DNA of 46,846 nucleotides, taken from the NCBI GenBank assembly GCA_905381055.1, contig CAJPUR010000021.1, positions 1 to 46,846 on the forward strand, read 5' to 3'. Positions 36,752 to 46,729 of this stretch are shown here, piece after piece (position 1 is the first letter of the stretch; every line of letters starts with the position of its first letter). The notes below the pieces were generated by a model that searched no databases, was not told the DNA's origin, and worked only from the letters and a program-made list of their open reading frames with translations. The DNA is from an uncultured Flavobacteriaceae bacterium. Its GTDB lineage: Bacteria; Bacteroidota; Bacteroidia; Flavobacteriales; Flavobacteriaceae. A program made the position numbers and the translations under genes.

Positions 36752-37840
36752 ATGAATGAAAAGGTTATTTCTAAAGGTATTTTAAGATCCGTTTTTTTTC
36801 TACTACTAAGTTCCCTGATTATTTATTTTTTTTACTTAATAAGATCATTGTTATTGTATATTTCAATAGCTGGAGTCATTTCACTTATAAATCGACCTAT
36901 AATCTTATTTCTAAAAGATAAATTAAAGTTTAATAATATTTTTGCAGCGATTTCAACAATATTATTTAATATTTTAATCATTTTAGGTTTTTTTTCACTT
37001 TTTTTACCTATTATATATCAACAAAGTGAAAATTTATCTCTTCTAGATATAGACGCCCTTAAATTAAGAATTGAATTTGTTTTCAATGAAATTTTTAATT
37101 ATTTTTTTCAAGGTGAAAACAACTTCAAAAATTGGATTGTTAATCAAAATTTATTTGACAATCTAAATCTTTATGCATTACCTGATTTTTTAAATTTTTT
37201 AATTAATTGGTTAAGTGGTGTTACTATAGGATTGTTTTCAATATTATTTATTCTTTTTTTCTTTTTAAAAGAGCAAAATCTCCTCCAAAAAATTGTATTA
37301 TCATTTACAAATAATGATCAAGAAATAAAATTCAAAAAATCCTTCACAAAAATAAAAGACTTACTTTCTAGGTATTTTATTGGATTATTACTTCAAATTA
37401 TAATTTTATTTATTATTTACAGCATAATACTATTTATTTTTGGTATTAATAATGCATTGATAATTGCTTTTTTATGTTCAATTTTAAATTTGATCCCCTA
37501 TTTAGGTCCAATTTTTTCTGGAGTTTTATTGATAATTCTGACTATGACATCAAATATTGATCAAAGTTTCAGTGAAATTATTTTACCACAATCTACTTAT
37601 GTTTTTTTTGGATTTATTTTAGCTCAATTAATTGATAATTTTATAAGTCAACCCTTTATTTTTTCAAAAAGTATCAAATCACACCCACTTGAAATCTTTA
37701 TTATTATAATTGTTTTTGGAATACTATTTGGAATAGTAGGTTTAATTATTGCAATACCCGTTTATACAGCATTAAAAGTAATATTTCTTGAATTTAATAA
37801 CTCAAATAAAATAATTAATTCTATTACTAAAAACTTTTAG
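36752..37840 (+). CDS. AI-2E family (PerM/TqsA-like) membrane permease
   Basis: The 362-residue inner-membrane protein has about eight hydrophobic segments in the family arrangement: two or three near the N-terminus, a soluble central region (about 90-160), then a cluster of helices. The signature region is LNLIPYLGPIFSGVLLII, with later SHPLEIFIIIIVFGILFGIVGLIIAIPVY. Family members export small molecules such as autoinducer-2 or exchange Na+/H+. The substrate here is not predictable. It follows rsmE by 39 bases on the same strand and converges on the nitronate monooxygenase gene. Confidence 0.88.
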   Translation: MNEKVISKGILRSVFFLLLSSLIIYFFYLIRSLLLYISIAGVISLINRPIILFLKDKLKFNNIFAAISTILFNILIILGFFSLFLPIIYQQSENLSLLDIDALKLRIEFVFNEIFNYFFQGENNFKNWIVNQNLFDNLNLYALPDFLNFLINWLSGVTIGLFSILFILFFFLKEQNLLQKIVLSFTNNDQEIKFKKSFTKIKDLLSRYFIGLLLQIIILFIIYSIILFIFGINNALIIAFLCSILNLIPYLGPIFSGVLLIILTMTSNIDQSFSEIILPQSTYVFFGFILAQLIDNFISQPFIFSKSIKSHPLEIFIIIIVFGILFGIVGLIIAIPVYTALKVIFLEFNNSNKIINSITKNF

Positions 37841-37847
37841 ATTATTT

Positions 37848-38822
37848 TTATTTATAAACTTTTAATAAATCTTGTTGACGTTCTATTGATTCAATAAACT
37901 CTTTAGCCAATTTTTTAATTAAATCAGAAGTTGATAAAATATCATTAATTGCTGTAACTCCTTGTCCTGCTGACCAGATTGTTTTCCATGCTTTTGCCTC
38001 TTGTTCTTGAGGGTTTAATTCATTACCAAAATCAATTTTCTTTGAATTAGACCATAATTCTTCAGTTATACCCATTGATTCTAGGCTTGGACGAAGAAAA
38101 TTAGCATTAACTCCTGAGACAGCTGCAGTATATATAATATCACTTGCAGAACTATTAATAATCATTTGTTTATATTCATCGTCAGCTAAACTTTCCTCAA
38201 CATTAATAAATCGAGTTCCCATATAGGCTAAATCTGCTCCCATTTGAAGCGCACTTGCAATATCATTCCCATTTGATATACAACCAGACAATAAAATTGT
38301 TTTATTAAATATTTTTTTTACCTCAGTAATTAATGACATAGGATTTGTTATACCTGCATGACCACCAGCACCAGCTGCAACAAGAATCAATCCGTCTACA
38401 CCAGCTTCTGAAGCCTTTTCAGCATGCCTTTTTTTTATAATATCATGAAAAACAAGTCCTCCATATGAGTGAACAGTATCAACAATTTGAGAAACTGCGC
38501 CAAGTGAAGTAATAACTATAGGGACTTTATGTTTAACACATATATCAAGATCTGCCTTAACTCTAATATTGGTTGGATGGACTATTAAGTTTACACCAAA
38601 TGGAGCAGGTTTTATTCCAGTTTTAGATTCAAAAACGGATAATGCCTCTTTGATTTCAATAATCCACTCTTCAAAACCTTCAGAAGTTCTTTGATTTAAA
38701 GACGGAAAAGTCCCGACAATACCATTTTTACAACATTCTATTACTAATTTAGGACCAGATATTAAGAACATCGGAGCAGCAATTACTGGAAGCTCAAGAT
38801 TATTTATAAAATTTGCTTTCAT
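37848..38822 (-). CDS. Nitronate monooxygenase / 2-nitropropane dioxygenase family flavoprotein
   Basis: The 324-residue TIM-barrel FMN protein starts with the family strand LPVIAAPMFLISGP. It carries GLILVAAGAGGHAGITNP (about 145-161, flavin phosphate site), LLSGCISNGNDIASALQMGADLAYMGTRF (about 192-220) and a Ser/Val-rich segment near AAVSGVNANFLRPS. The FabK branch of the same fold reduces enoyl-ACP, but the GHAG motif and length fit nitronate oxidation better. The true substrate is unknown. It is 5 bases downstream of the DUF4442 gene. Confidence 0.85.
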   Translation of the reverse strand: MKANFINNLELPVIAAPMFLISGPKLVIECCKNGIVGTFPSLNQRTSEGFEEWIIEIKEALSVFESKTGIKPAPFGVNLIVHPTNIRVKADLDICVKHKVPIVITSLGAVSQIVDTVHSYGGLVFHDIIKKRHAEKASEAGVDGLILVAAGAGGHAGITNPMSLITEVKKIFNKTILLSGCISNGNDIASALQMGADLAYMGTRFINVEESLADDEYKQMIINSSASDIIYTAAVSGVNANFLRPSLESMGITEELWSNSKKIDFGNELNPQEQEAKAWKTIWSAGQGVTAINDILSTSDLIKKLAKEFIESIERQQDLLKVYK

Positions 38823-38827
38823 TTTTT

Positions 38828-39277
38828 TTATTTTTTAACTAAAATTGTCCATTCAAACTCAAACTCAGAGACTTTTTGACCACTTGTATCTATACCTGAG
38901 GAAGTCATAATAATTTTTTGAGGTTTAGATCTTTGAATAGCTAAACTAATTATTTTTTTTACCTCCTCGCCTTGATTACACTTAAAAGTTATTTTACCTC
39001 TGGCTTTTTTAAAAAAACTCCCCTTATTATTTATTACTAGCATAGAGAATTTTCTTTCACTTTTTTTAATGTAATACATCAACAAAGCACCAGTAGACAA
39101 TTCAGAGGCCATACCTTGAATTGCCCAAAAAATTGAGTTAAAAGGATTTTGATTTATCCAGCTTTGCTTAACATTTACGACACATAAATTAGAATTTATT
39201 TCTCTAACTCTTACACCTGTTAACCAAGCAGAAGGGAGCTTTAAGAATGTATAAAGATTTATTTTAAATGGAGTCAT
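38828..39277 (-). CDS. DUF4442 hotdog-fold protein (thioesterase-like)
   Basis: The 149-residue cytoplasmic protein has the DUF4442 pattern: an N-terminal PSAWLTGVRV, QSWINQNPFNSIFWAIQGMASELSTG matching the hotdog central helix and its lead-in, then long beta strands. Acyl-CoA thioesterases share the fold, but a catalytic Asp or Glu cannot be picked with confidence. The gene lies between altronate dehydratase and the nitronate monooxygenase with short gaps. Confidence 0.75.
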   Translation of the reverse strand: MTPFKINLYTFLKLPSAWLTGVRVREINSNLCVVNVKQSWINQNPFNSIFWAIQGMASELSTGALLMYYIKKSERKFSMLVINNKGSFFKKARGKITFKCNQGEEVKKIISLAIQRSKPQKIIMTSSGIDTSGQKVSEFEFEWTILVKK

Positions 39278-39327
39278 TCTACTAAACTACAACTTTGAAA
39301 ATTAAATAAATTAAATAAAACAAAATA

Positions 39328-40950
39328 TTACAATGAAAGTCCTCTTTTCCATGGTATGAAATCTTCTTGTTTATTGTATTTGGATTTAGAAACGATTTTC
39401 CCACTTGCTATATCAATTATTAAATCGATTAAGTCTGAAGAACATTCCTCAATTGTTTTATTTCCGGTTATAATTTCTCCACAATCAAAATCTATTATAT
39501 CATTCATCTTTAAAAAAAGCTGAGAATTTGAAGAGATTTTAATTACGGGACATATTGGGTTACCAGTTGGAGTGCCTAAACCTGTGGAAAAAAGGATAAT
39601 ATTAGCTCCTGACCCTACCATTCCAGTAGTGCTTTCCACATCATTACCAGGCGTACATAATAAATTAAGACCAGATTTTTTTACATACTCGGTATAATCC
39701 AAAACATCAACTATTTCAGATGAGCCACCCTTTTTTAATGCACCAGCAGATTTCATTGCATCAGTAATTAATCCATCTTGGATATTACCAAAAGAAGGAT
39801 TCATATCAAATCCACTATCAACATCATTTGCCCTTTTTTCATATGTTCTCATTAAATCAATAAAACGCCTTGCTAATTTTTCAGAATTTGATCTATTAAC
39901 AATTTCCTGTTCAACTCCGCACAATTCTGGAAATTCAGATAAAATTGATGATCCCCCTGAAAAACAAATTATGTCTGAAACCCTACCAATTGTTGGATTT
40001 GAAGAAATTCCTGAAAACCCATCAGATCCACCACATTCGAGACCAATTACAAGATTTGAAATAGAAACTGGGGTTCTGACTAGCTTATCTGCTTTTTTAA
40101 TTTCAATCATAGATTCTTTAATAATATTTTTAATCAGATCGTTTTTATTACCAGTGCTCTGTTGATTGAAAAAAAGTAACGGCTTATTAAAGTTTGGATT
40201 AACAGAATAAAGGTATTTTTTAAAAATTTCTACTTGCAAGTGTTCACAACCTAGGCTTAAAATTGTAGCTCCAGCAACATTTGGATTATTAACATAACCA
40301 GCCAAAAGCCGGCCTAAAGTAGCAGAGTCCTGCCTAGTCTCTCCACAGCCACCAGAATGGGTGATAAATTTCACATCAATATTTTCAAAATTTTTGGATT
40401 TAGGTTTTGTCGAACCACCAAAATTTATGCGTGCAGAATTATTTTCATTGATTATATCTCTCAAATAAAGCTGTTCTTCGCTAACTTTTTCCTCATAAAA
40501 TTCCTTCATAAAGATATCTTTTAAGGTTTCGATATTTTTATTTTGACAGAAAACTAGAGGAAAAAACAACCAGTTGTTTTCAGTTCCAACCTGATCCCCT
40601 CTATCATAACCTAAAAAAGTTTTATTTATATATTTATTAAAATCAAAATTTAAATTAAAAGAATTTGAAGAATTAAATTTTATTTCACTTTCAATGTGAT
40701 GTACAACATTTGAAGTTGAGATTAAATCGCCTTCATAAATGTCTTCTTGCGCTATTCCAACAATAACTCCATAAAAAATAACATTATCACCTTTAGAGAT
40801 TTTTTCTAATGAGAATTTATGTTTTTGAGGTATAAAATGATTTAAATTAATAGTTTTATTATCAATATTAACTTCACCAATTTTAAGGTCATTTAATGCT
40901 ACAGCAATATTGTCATTTTTATTAATTTTTAAAGTGGAATGCTTTTTCAT
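39328..40950 (-). CDS. uxaA: Altronate dehydratase family protein (UxaA-like)
   Basis: The 540-residue protein includes an N-terminal SAF domain (about 10-95) and the C-terminal dehydratase domain. Conserved features are THSGGCGETRQDSATLGRLLAGY, LSLGCEHLQ, GLECGGSDGFSGISSNP and TPGNDVESTTGMVGSGANI. In the family an iron-dependent reaction removes water from D-altronate or D-galactarate to form 2-keto-3-deoxy sugar acids. No uxuA, uxaB, uxaC, kdgK or kdgA is in the window, so its pathway is not visible here. Its ATG overlaps the mscS-type stop codon (ATGA), implying translational coupling. Confidence 0.9.
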   Translation of the reverse strand: MKKHSTLKINKNDNIAVALNDLKIGEVNIDNKTINLNHFIPQKHKFSLEKISKGDNVIFYGVIVGIAQEDIYEGDLISTSNVVHHIESEIKFNSSNSFNLNFDFNKYINKTFLGYDRGDQVGTENNWLFFPLVFCQNKNIETLKDIFMKEFYEEKVSEEQLYLRDIINENNSARINFGGSTKPKSKNFENIDVKFITHSGGCGETRQDSATLGRLLAGYVNNPNVAGATILSLGCEHLQVEIFKKYLYSVNPNFNKPLLFFNQQSTGNKNDLIKNIIKESMIEIKKADKLVRTPVSISNLVIGLECGGSDGFSGISSNPTIGRVSDIICFSGGSSILSEFPELCGVEQEIVNRSNSEKLARRFIDLMRTYEKRANDVDSGFDMNPSFGNIQDGLITDAMKSAGALKKGGSSEIVDVLDYTEYVKKSGLNLLCTPGNDVESTTGMVGSGANIILFSTGLGTPTGNPICPVIKISSNSQLFLKMNDIIDFDCGEIITGNKTIEECSSDLIDLIIDIASGKIVSKSKYNKQEDFIPWKRGLSL

Positions 40951-42137
40951 TGATTATCCAAATTTGAGAGAAGAATGTTTGGAGATAATTCAAAGCATTC
41001 TAAATGAAAAAATTTAATTGAAGAAAGCAAATGATCAAAAATATCAGACATTATGTGTTCATATTTTTTCCAATCCTTATCCTTACTAAAAACATATACT
41101 TCAAGAGGTACGCCCTGAGATGTAGGTCTTAATTGTCTGCACATGATCATCATTTTCTTATTAACCATTGGATGCTGCTCTAAATATGTTTCGGTGTATC
41201 TTCTAAATAGTCCAATATTGGTAATATTTCTTCCATTAATTAATAATCTTTTTTCTATCTTTTTTGAATTATTATATGATTCAATTTCTTTTTGTCTATC
41301 CTTAATATATTCAGATATTCTATCAATTCCAGATAGCTCAACTAATTCTTTATCTTTTAAGAATCTTATTGAAGATGGTTTAATTAATAATGATCTCTTA
41401 ATCCTTCTTCCATCTGAATCACTCATGCCCCTCCAATTAATAAATGAATCAGAAATTAGTTTATAAGTTGGAATAGTAGTTATAGTTTTATCAAAATTTT
41501 GAACTTTAACAGATGTAAGACTTATCGAGATTACATCTCCATCAGCTCCACTGCTCTCCATTGTTATCCAATCACCAATTCTTACAGTGTCATTAATAGT
41601 AATTTGAATGCTTGCTACAAATCCCAAAATAGTATCCTTAAATATTAATAAGATAATTGCTGAAAAAGCACCAATTGTAGTCAAAAAAGTTGTGACATTT
41701 TTTCCAGTTATCAAAGACATTATTAATATAAATCCAATAAACCATATTAATATTAAAAAAACTTGAACATAACTATCAACTGGTTTATTTTTAAATAAAA
41801 TACTTGATTTACTATAATCCCTAATTGTATATAAAAGACTTCTAACAATAAAAATCAAAAAAAGAACTACAAGTACCTCTATTAGTTTTGAAAAACCATC
41901 TAAAATTGAGGGGTATTTATCGCTAAAAAATGGAATCAAAGAATAAAGAAACAATAATGGAAATAAAAATGATATATATGAAGGAATATTATTTTTTATT
42001 AGAAGATCGTCAAAATTAGTTTTTGTATTAACTGAAATTTTCTTGAATATTTTACTAATTATTGTTTTTGAAATAAAATAAATTAAAATACTTACAACTA
42101 AAAAAACAAATAAATATAGAAATTGATAATTGGGCAT
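40947..42137 (-). CDS. MscS-family mechanosensitive channel
   Basis: The 396-residue inner-membrane protein has four or five N-terminal helices, then the pore-lining segment (about residues 145-175) and the MscS beta domain NDTVRIGDWITMESSGADGDVISISLTSVKVQNFDKTITTIPTYKLIS. It is longer than E. coli MscS at the C-terminus and closest to the YbdG/MscM type (SDSFINWRGMSDSDGRRIKR). It releases solutes on osmotic downshock. It is first in the run leading to uxaA. Two copies of the -7-like box TAAATTTG lie just upstream on the minus strand. Confidence 0.9.
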   Translation of the reverse strand: MPNYQFLYLFVFLVVSILIYFISKTIISKIFKKISVNTKTNFDDLLIKNNIPSYISFLFPLLFLYSLIPFFSDKYPSILDGFSKLIEVLVVLFLIFIVRSLLYTIRDYSKSSILFKNKPVDSYVQVFLILIWFIGFILIMSLITGKNVTTFLTTIGAFSAIILLIFKDTILGFVASIQITINDTVRIGDWITMESSGADGDVISISLTSVKVQNFDKTITTIPTYKLISDSFINWRGMSDSDGRRIKRSLLIKPSSIRFLKDKELVELSGIDRISEYIKDRQKEIESYNNSKKIEKRLLINGRNITNIGLFRRYTETYLEQHPMVNKKMMIMCRQLRPTSQGVPLEVYVFSKDKDWKKYEHIMSDIFDHLLSSIKFFHLECFELSPNILLSNLDNQ

Positions 42138-42142
42138 AAAAT

Positions 42143-42162
42143 CAAATTTAAAATCAAATTTA
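42143..42162. repeat. Tandem 12-base repeat in the mscS/GH97 divergent region
   Basis: The element ATCAAATTTAAA occurs twice in tandem from 42141. On the minus strand each copy carries a perfect -7 box TAAATTTG (42150-42143 and 42162-42155). The further copy fits a short leader for the mscS-type gene. A near-match TTAATTTG at 42185-42192 faces the GH97 gene on the plus strand. Confidence 0.45.
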
Positions 42163-42209
42163 AAGTTTTATTAATTATAATATATTAATTTGTAAAAAAA
42201 ACCAATATA

Positions 42210-44318
42210 ATGAAATTTATAACTTTATTTTTTGCAATAATTTTATTATCATGTAGTAATAACAATTATAAAACCGAAATTAGTTCTCCTGATAAAAAGA
42301 TTAAATTAAAATTTGAATTAATTAATGGTAAGCCAAGTTATTCTATAATAAAACTTAACAAAAGTGTAATTTCAAATTCTTCGTTAGGACTAATTTTAAA
42401 AGAAGATATTGATTTAAGTCAAAAATTTTATTTTTTAGATTCAAAGAAATCAAATTTTAATGAAAGCTGGTCTCCACTTATGGGGGAATTTAAATCAATA
42501 GAAAATAATCACAATAAATTAAAAGTGACGCTTTCTCAAAACAAAAAAATCCTGACAATAGAATTTAAAGTTTTTAATGATGGAATTGGTTTTAGATATT
42601 TGGTTCCAAATCAAGAAAGCATTAAAAATTATGATATAATTAATGAAATAACTCAATTTAACATATCAAAAAATGATTCTGCATGGTGGGTTCCAGCATT
42701 TTCTTATCGTAGATATGAATTTTTATATGCAAACACAAAAATAGATGAAATTTCAAAAAAGAAATTTAGTGAACTTGTTGAGGATTTATCCTACGATACT
42801 TTAGGAATTAATGCAGCTCAAACTCCATTGACAATAAAAAAAGAAAATGGTATTTATATATCTATTCATGAAGCAAATCTAATTAATTTTTCAAGTATGA
42901 CTATTGCTCCAAAGGGAGAAGGTGTATTAGAAGCTGAACTTTATCCTTGGTCTGATGGAACTAAAGTAAAGTCTGAAAAAAACATAAAAAGTCCTTGGAG
43001 AACAATACAAATAGCTGATAATAGTTCAGAATTATTAATGTCAAACCTAATTTTAAATTTAAACGATGATCCTCAAAAAAACAAAGATTATTCTTGGGTG
43101 AAACCTGGAAAATACATGGGGATCTGGTGGGAAATGATTGGTACAAATGAATCTACATGGTGGCCTTCAAAGCATCATGGAGCAAACACAAAAAAAGTTA
43201 TTGAATATATTGACTTTGCCTCTAAACACAACTTTGAAGGGTTATTAGTTGAAGGATGGAACGAAGGGTGGTATCCTGAATGGTGTTGTACTGGGAATGG
43301 TATTCCATTTAGCTTTACTAAATCACTAGATGATTTTAATTTTGATCGAATTTCAAAATACAGCAAGGATAAAGAAATATCTATAGTGGGTCACCATGAA
43401 ACTGGAGGCCAAATAGAAAATTATGAAAATCAACTTGAAGAGGCTTTTAAATTATATCAAAAAATGGGAGTTAAATATATTAAAACAGGATATGTTAACG
43501 ATGTTAGCAAAAACATCAAAAGGTCTGGAGAAAATGGTGGTATTATCAGGGAGTGGCATCATGGACAATACATGATTAATCACTTTCATAAAGTAATTGA
43601 AATGGCTGCAAAATATAAACTTAGTATTATAAAACATGAGCCAATAAAAGATACTGGACTAAGAAGAACATACCCTAATTTTATTTCAAGAGAAGGTGCT
43701 AAAGGTCAAGAATTTAATGGTTTCTCGTCAAATGGTGTAAATCATGCAACAGATCTTCCATTCACAAGACTTCTAAGTGGACCAATGGATTATACTCCTG
43801 GAATTTTTCAATTAAATAATTTTAGATACACCAATCCAGGGTCTGGAAAAATAGATAAGAATGCAATTGTTCCATCAACTATAGCTAAGGAATTAGCACT
43901 ATACGTTGTTTATTATTCGCCAATGCAAATGGCTGCTGATCTTCCTTCACATTACAAAAAGCATCTCGAAGCATTTGAATTTATAAAAAATGTTCCTGTG
44001 AACTGGGAAAATAAAATAATTATAAATAGCAAAATATCAGAATATTTAACAATTGCAAGAAAAGATATTGATTCAGATAATTGGTATATAGGTAGCATTA
44101 CTGATGAGAAAAGTAGGAGTTTAAAGCTAAGACTTGATTTTCTCGATGATAATTCAAATTACTCAGCAAAAATTTACAAAGACTCTGAAAAAACTCACTG
44201 GAAAAATAATCCTATGGAATATGAAATAGAAACTGTTAATCTTAACAATAAATCAGAACTTGAAGTTTATCTAGCCCCCGGTGGAGGAGTAGCAATCGAA
44301 TTAATTAAAAATAATTAA
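42210..44318 (+). CDS. GH97 alpha-glucosidase (SusB-like), lipoprotein
   Basis: The 702-residue protein has lipobox LLSC (Cys15). It has the GH97 N-terminal beta-sandwich, the barrel start GIWWEMIGTNESTWWP and FEGLLVEGWNEGW, and a C-terminal beta domain. Catalytic residues can be aligned with Bacteroides SusB: HHE with Glu397 (SusB Glu439), KHE with Glu477 (Glu508), and REGAKGQEF with Glu495 and Glu501 (Glu526, Glu532). The 18- and 6-residue spacings match exactly. The pattern is that of the inverting alpha-glucosidase branch, not the retaining alpha-galactosidase branch. It would release glucose from starch-type oligosaccharides at the periplasmic face or surface, and may work with the GH13 gene at the left edge although the two are 40 kb apart. 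Confidence 0.93.
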   Translation: MKFITLFFAIILLSCSNNNYKTEISSPDKKIKLKFELINGKPSYSIIKLNKSVISNSSLGLILKEDIDLSQKFYFLDSKKSNFNESWSPLMGEFKSIENNHNKLKVTLSQNKKILTIEFKVFNDGIGFRYLVPNQESIKNYDIINEITQFNISKNDSAWWVPAFSYRRYEFLYANTKIDEISKKKFSELVEDLSYDTLGINAAQTPLTIKKENGIYISIHEANLINFSSMTIAPKGEGVLEAELYPWSDGTKVKSEKNIKSPWRTIQIADNSSELLMSNLILNLNDDPQKNKDYSWVKPGKYMGIWWEMIGTNESTWWPSKHHGANTKKVIEYIDFASKHNFEGLLVEGWNEGWYPEWCCTGNGIPFSFTKSLDDFNFDRISKYSKDKEISIVGHHETGGQIENYENQLEEAFKLYQKMGVKYIKTGYVNDVSKNIKRSGENGGIIREWHHGQYMINHFHKVIEMAAKYKLSIIKHEPIKDTGLRRTYPNFISREGAKGQEFNGFSSNGVNHATDLPFTRLLSGPMDYTPGIFQLNNFRYTNPGSGKIDKNAIVPSTIAKELALYVVYYSPMQMAADLPSHYKKHLEAFEFIKNVPVNWENKIIINSKISEYLTIARKDIDSDNWYIGSITDEKSRSLKLRLDFLDDNSNYSAKIYKDSEKTHWKNNPMEYEIETVNLNNKSELEVYLAPGGGVAIELIKNN

Positions 44319-44320
44319 GA

Positions 44321-45421
44321 TTAAAGCTTTATGTAAATTTTCTTTCTATACAGTATATTTGTCGGTATCCAAATTACAGCTGCATAAAAAATAGCATATA
44401 CTAAAGAAGCTAATTTTAAAGGTATACCGATTGATTCAGAAAAACTCATGAAAGTAGAATTCAATCCAAAACCCCATATATAATCACTATAGAAAAAAAT
44501 AGTAAACATACCCGCAAGTGAATATGAGAAGATAGAATTAACACCAAAAACTTTTGCGGGAAGAAATATTTTTTTAATATTTTTTATATCAACTAAAAAA
44601 ATAAATAAACAAATTAAAATTGAGGAAATTCCTCCCATGAGGAAAGTATATGAGGTACTCCATATATGCTTGTTTAAAGGAAAAATAAATCGAGAAATAT
44701 CTCCTAAAAAAAGAAGTATAAACCCAAAAATAAATATTTTAATAATCTTTTTTTCCAAATTTACTTTTGAAGACAAAATAAAACCAGCGATCATTCCAAA
44801 GATACCGGTAACTATGGATGGAAAAGTTGACAGAATACCTTCAGGGTCCCATGTGTCTTCCCATAAAACTCCTGGTAAATATAAACTATCAATGTAATGA
44901 GCCCAATTTTTCTCGGGAACAGAAAGATCAGGATCTCCAATTCCAGGAATTGGCGCGTAAACCATTATTAAAGTATATAATATTAAAATAAAAATGGCAA
45001 TGAATATTTGCTGTTTTAAATTAGTTAACAAATAAATAACAGCACAAAATAAAAAAACTAATGATATTCTTTGTAATACCCCAGCCCATCTGATATTTTC
45101 AAAATCAAATGATGGGAAAAGCCATAAAAAAAGACCTACTAAATATATTTTAATACTTCTCCAAAAAACTTTTTTGATAATTTTAATTTTAGATGATCCA
45201 TATTCTATTTGTTTGTTAATAGAAAAAACTATTGAAACACCAACAATAAAAAGAAAATTTGGAAAAATATAGTCCGTTGGAGTAATACCATTCCATTCTG
45301 CGTGAAGTAATGGTGCATAAACATGACTCCAGGACCCAGGGTCGTTTACTATAATCATAAATATAATAGTAAGTCCTCTTAAAATATCAATTGATAATAT
45401 TCTTTCATTTGTTTTGTCCAT
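44321..45421 (-). CDS. HGSNAT/NagX-like membrane acyltransferase (DUF5009/DUF1624 type)
   Basis: The 366-residue protein has about ten membrane helices. The family start ILSIDILRGLTIIFMIIVND is followed by the conserved LLHAEWNG, whose His is the likely acetyl carrier, then TPTDYIFPNFLFIVGVSIVFS. Relatives include human heparan-alpha-glucosaminide N-acetyltransferase and bacterial NagX, which act on amino sugars using cytosolic acetyl-CoA. The actual substrate here is not known. It converges on the GH97 gene with 2 bases between stops and is divergent from the RmuC-like gene. Confidence 0.85.
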   Translation of the reverse strand: MDKTNERILSIDILRGLTIIFMIIVNDPGSWSHVYAPLLHAEWNGITPTDYIFPNFLFIVGVSIVFSINKQIEYGSSKIKIIKKVFWRSIKIYLVGLFLWLFPSFDFENIRWAGVLQRISLVFLFCAVIYLLTNLKQQIFIAIFILILYTLIMVYAPIPGIGDPDLSVPEKNWAHYIDSLYLPGVLWEDTWDPEGILSTFPSIVTGIFGMIAGFILSSKVNLEKKIIKIFIFGFILLFLGDISRFIFPLNKHIWSTSYTFLMGGISSILICLFIFLVDIKNIKKIFLPAKVFGVNSIFSYSLAGMFTIFFYSDYIWGFGLNSTFMSFSESIGIPLKLASLVYAIFYAAVIWIPTNILYRKKIYIKL

Positions 45422-45518
45422 AAAAATAAAATATCAGTCATAAATATATTTAAAAAAAAATATAAATATTGATTTCAAATTCTTTATTATTTACATAAAT
45501 TCATATAAAAATAAATAA

Positions 45519-46721
45519 ATGGAGATTTTAATATTATTAATTTTAGTTTTAGGTTTCATAGGATTAGCAATTTATTTAAAATCTCCCAAAATTGATTTAA
45601 AAATTCTTGAAGAAAAAGACAATAAAATAGTCGATCTACAAAGGGAAATTGCATTAAATGAAACTAAATTAAATAATCTGGAAAGGGAAATTGCTGTCTT
45701 AATTGCAAAAACAGAAAGTTTTGAAAAAATTAAAACTGAAAAAACTCAAATTGAGGAGAGATTAAAACAAATTGAAAATGAAAGAAATTTTCTTAAAAAT
45801 GATAATATAAAATATCAAAAATCTGAGGAAAGTAGACAAAAAGAAACCACCAAATCAATTGCTGCAACAATTACCCTTCAAGAATCACTTGAAAAAGAAA
45901 AAGAAAGACTTAATGATGAAAGAGTACAAGAAAAAGAATCTTATTTAAATGAAATGAAACTCACTTGGAGTAAACATGAGAAAGATGTACAAAATCATTT
46001 ACAATCCATATGTAAAAACAACATAATTAAATATATAAGTCAAGAGGAATTCCCCCATGATAGAAATAAACCTGATAATTCAATTGAAATATTAGATCAA
46101 CTAATTGTTTTTGATGCCAAAAGTCCTGCAAATGAAGACTTGTCTAATTTTCCTAAGTACATTAAAAATCAAACTGAAAACCTAAAAAAATATGCAAAGC
46201 ATGAAGATGTTAAAAACGATCTATTTCTAGTCATACCATCTAATACACTTAAAGTTATTGATCAGTTTCATTATAATCTTGGAGATTATAATGTTTTTGT
46301 TATCACAAAAGATGCGCTAGAGCCAATAATACTAAGTCTTAAAAAAATTGAAGATTATGAATTTGCTGATAAATTAAGTCCAGAAGACAGAGATAGTGTA
46401 TGCAGAATTATTGGCAAGTTTGCTCATAGTACAAAAAGAAGAATACAGATTGATGAATTTTTTGCAAGAGAATTTATTGATACTTTATCAAAAGCTGGGA
46501 CTCAATTACCAAGAGAAATATTGGAAAACGTAATAAAATTTGAAAATGCAGAAAAACTTAATCCTCCAATTGAAAAAAGGAATAAGTCTATTTTAACTAA
46601 GGATCTAATTGAGAAAGTTGATGAACTGGAAAATGAGATGAAAGTAAGAGATATCCCTAAAATTCAGACTGAAATTGAATTTAAAAGCAGTAAATCCTTA
46701 GATAAAAAATTTCCAAACTAA
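45519..46721 (+). CDS. RmuC-like protein with N-terminal anchor and coiled coil
   Basis: The 400-residue protein has a membrane helix (about 2-20), then a charged coiled coil (about 25-165), then a nuclease-like domain with Pro185-Asp186 and Asp199-Ala-Lys201, the PD-(D/E)xK arrangement of RmuC. RmuC limits recombination at inverted repeats in E. coli. The typical GxWGE motif ahead of this domain is not visible, where SKHEKDVQNHL stands instead, so it is a divergent member. The gene runs toward a GH95-like lipoprotein with 8 bases between stop and start. Confidence 0.6.
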   Translation: MEILILLILVLGFIGLAIYLKSPKIDLKILEEKDNKIVDLQREIALNETKLNNLEREIAVLIAKTESFEKIKTEKTQIEERLKQIENERNFLKNDNIKYQKSEESRQKETTKSIAATITLQESLEKEKERLNDERVQEKESYLNEMKLTWSKHEKDVQNHLQSICKNNIIKYISQEEFPHDRNKPDNSIEILDQLIVFDAKSPANEDLSNFPKYIKNQTENLKKYAKHEDVKNDLFLVIPSNTLKVIDQFHYNLGDYNVFVITKDALEPIILSLKKIEDYEFADKLSPEDRDSVCRIIGKFAHSTKRRIQIDEFFAREFIDTLSKAGTQLPREILENVIKFENAEKLNPPIEKRNKSILTKDLIEKVDELENEMKVRDIPKIQTEIEFKSSKSLDKKFPN

Positions 46722-46729
46722 TTATCGAA

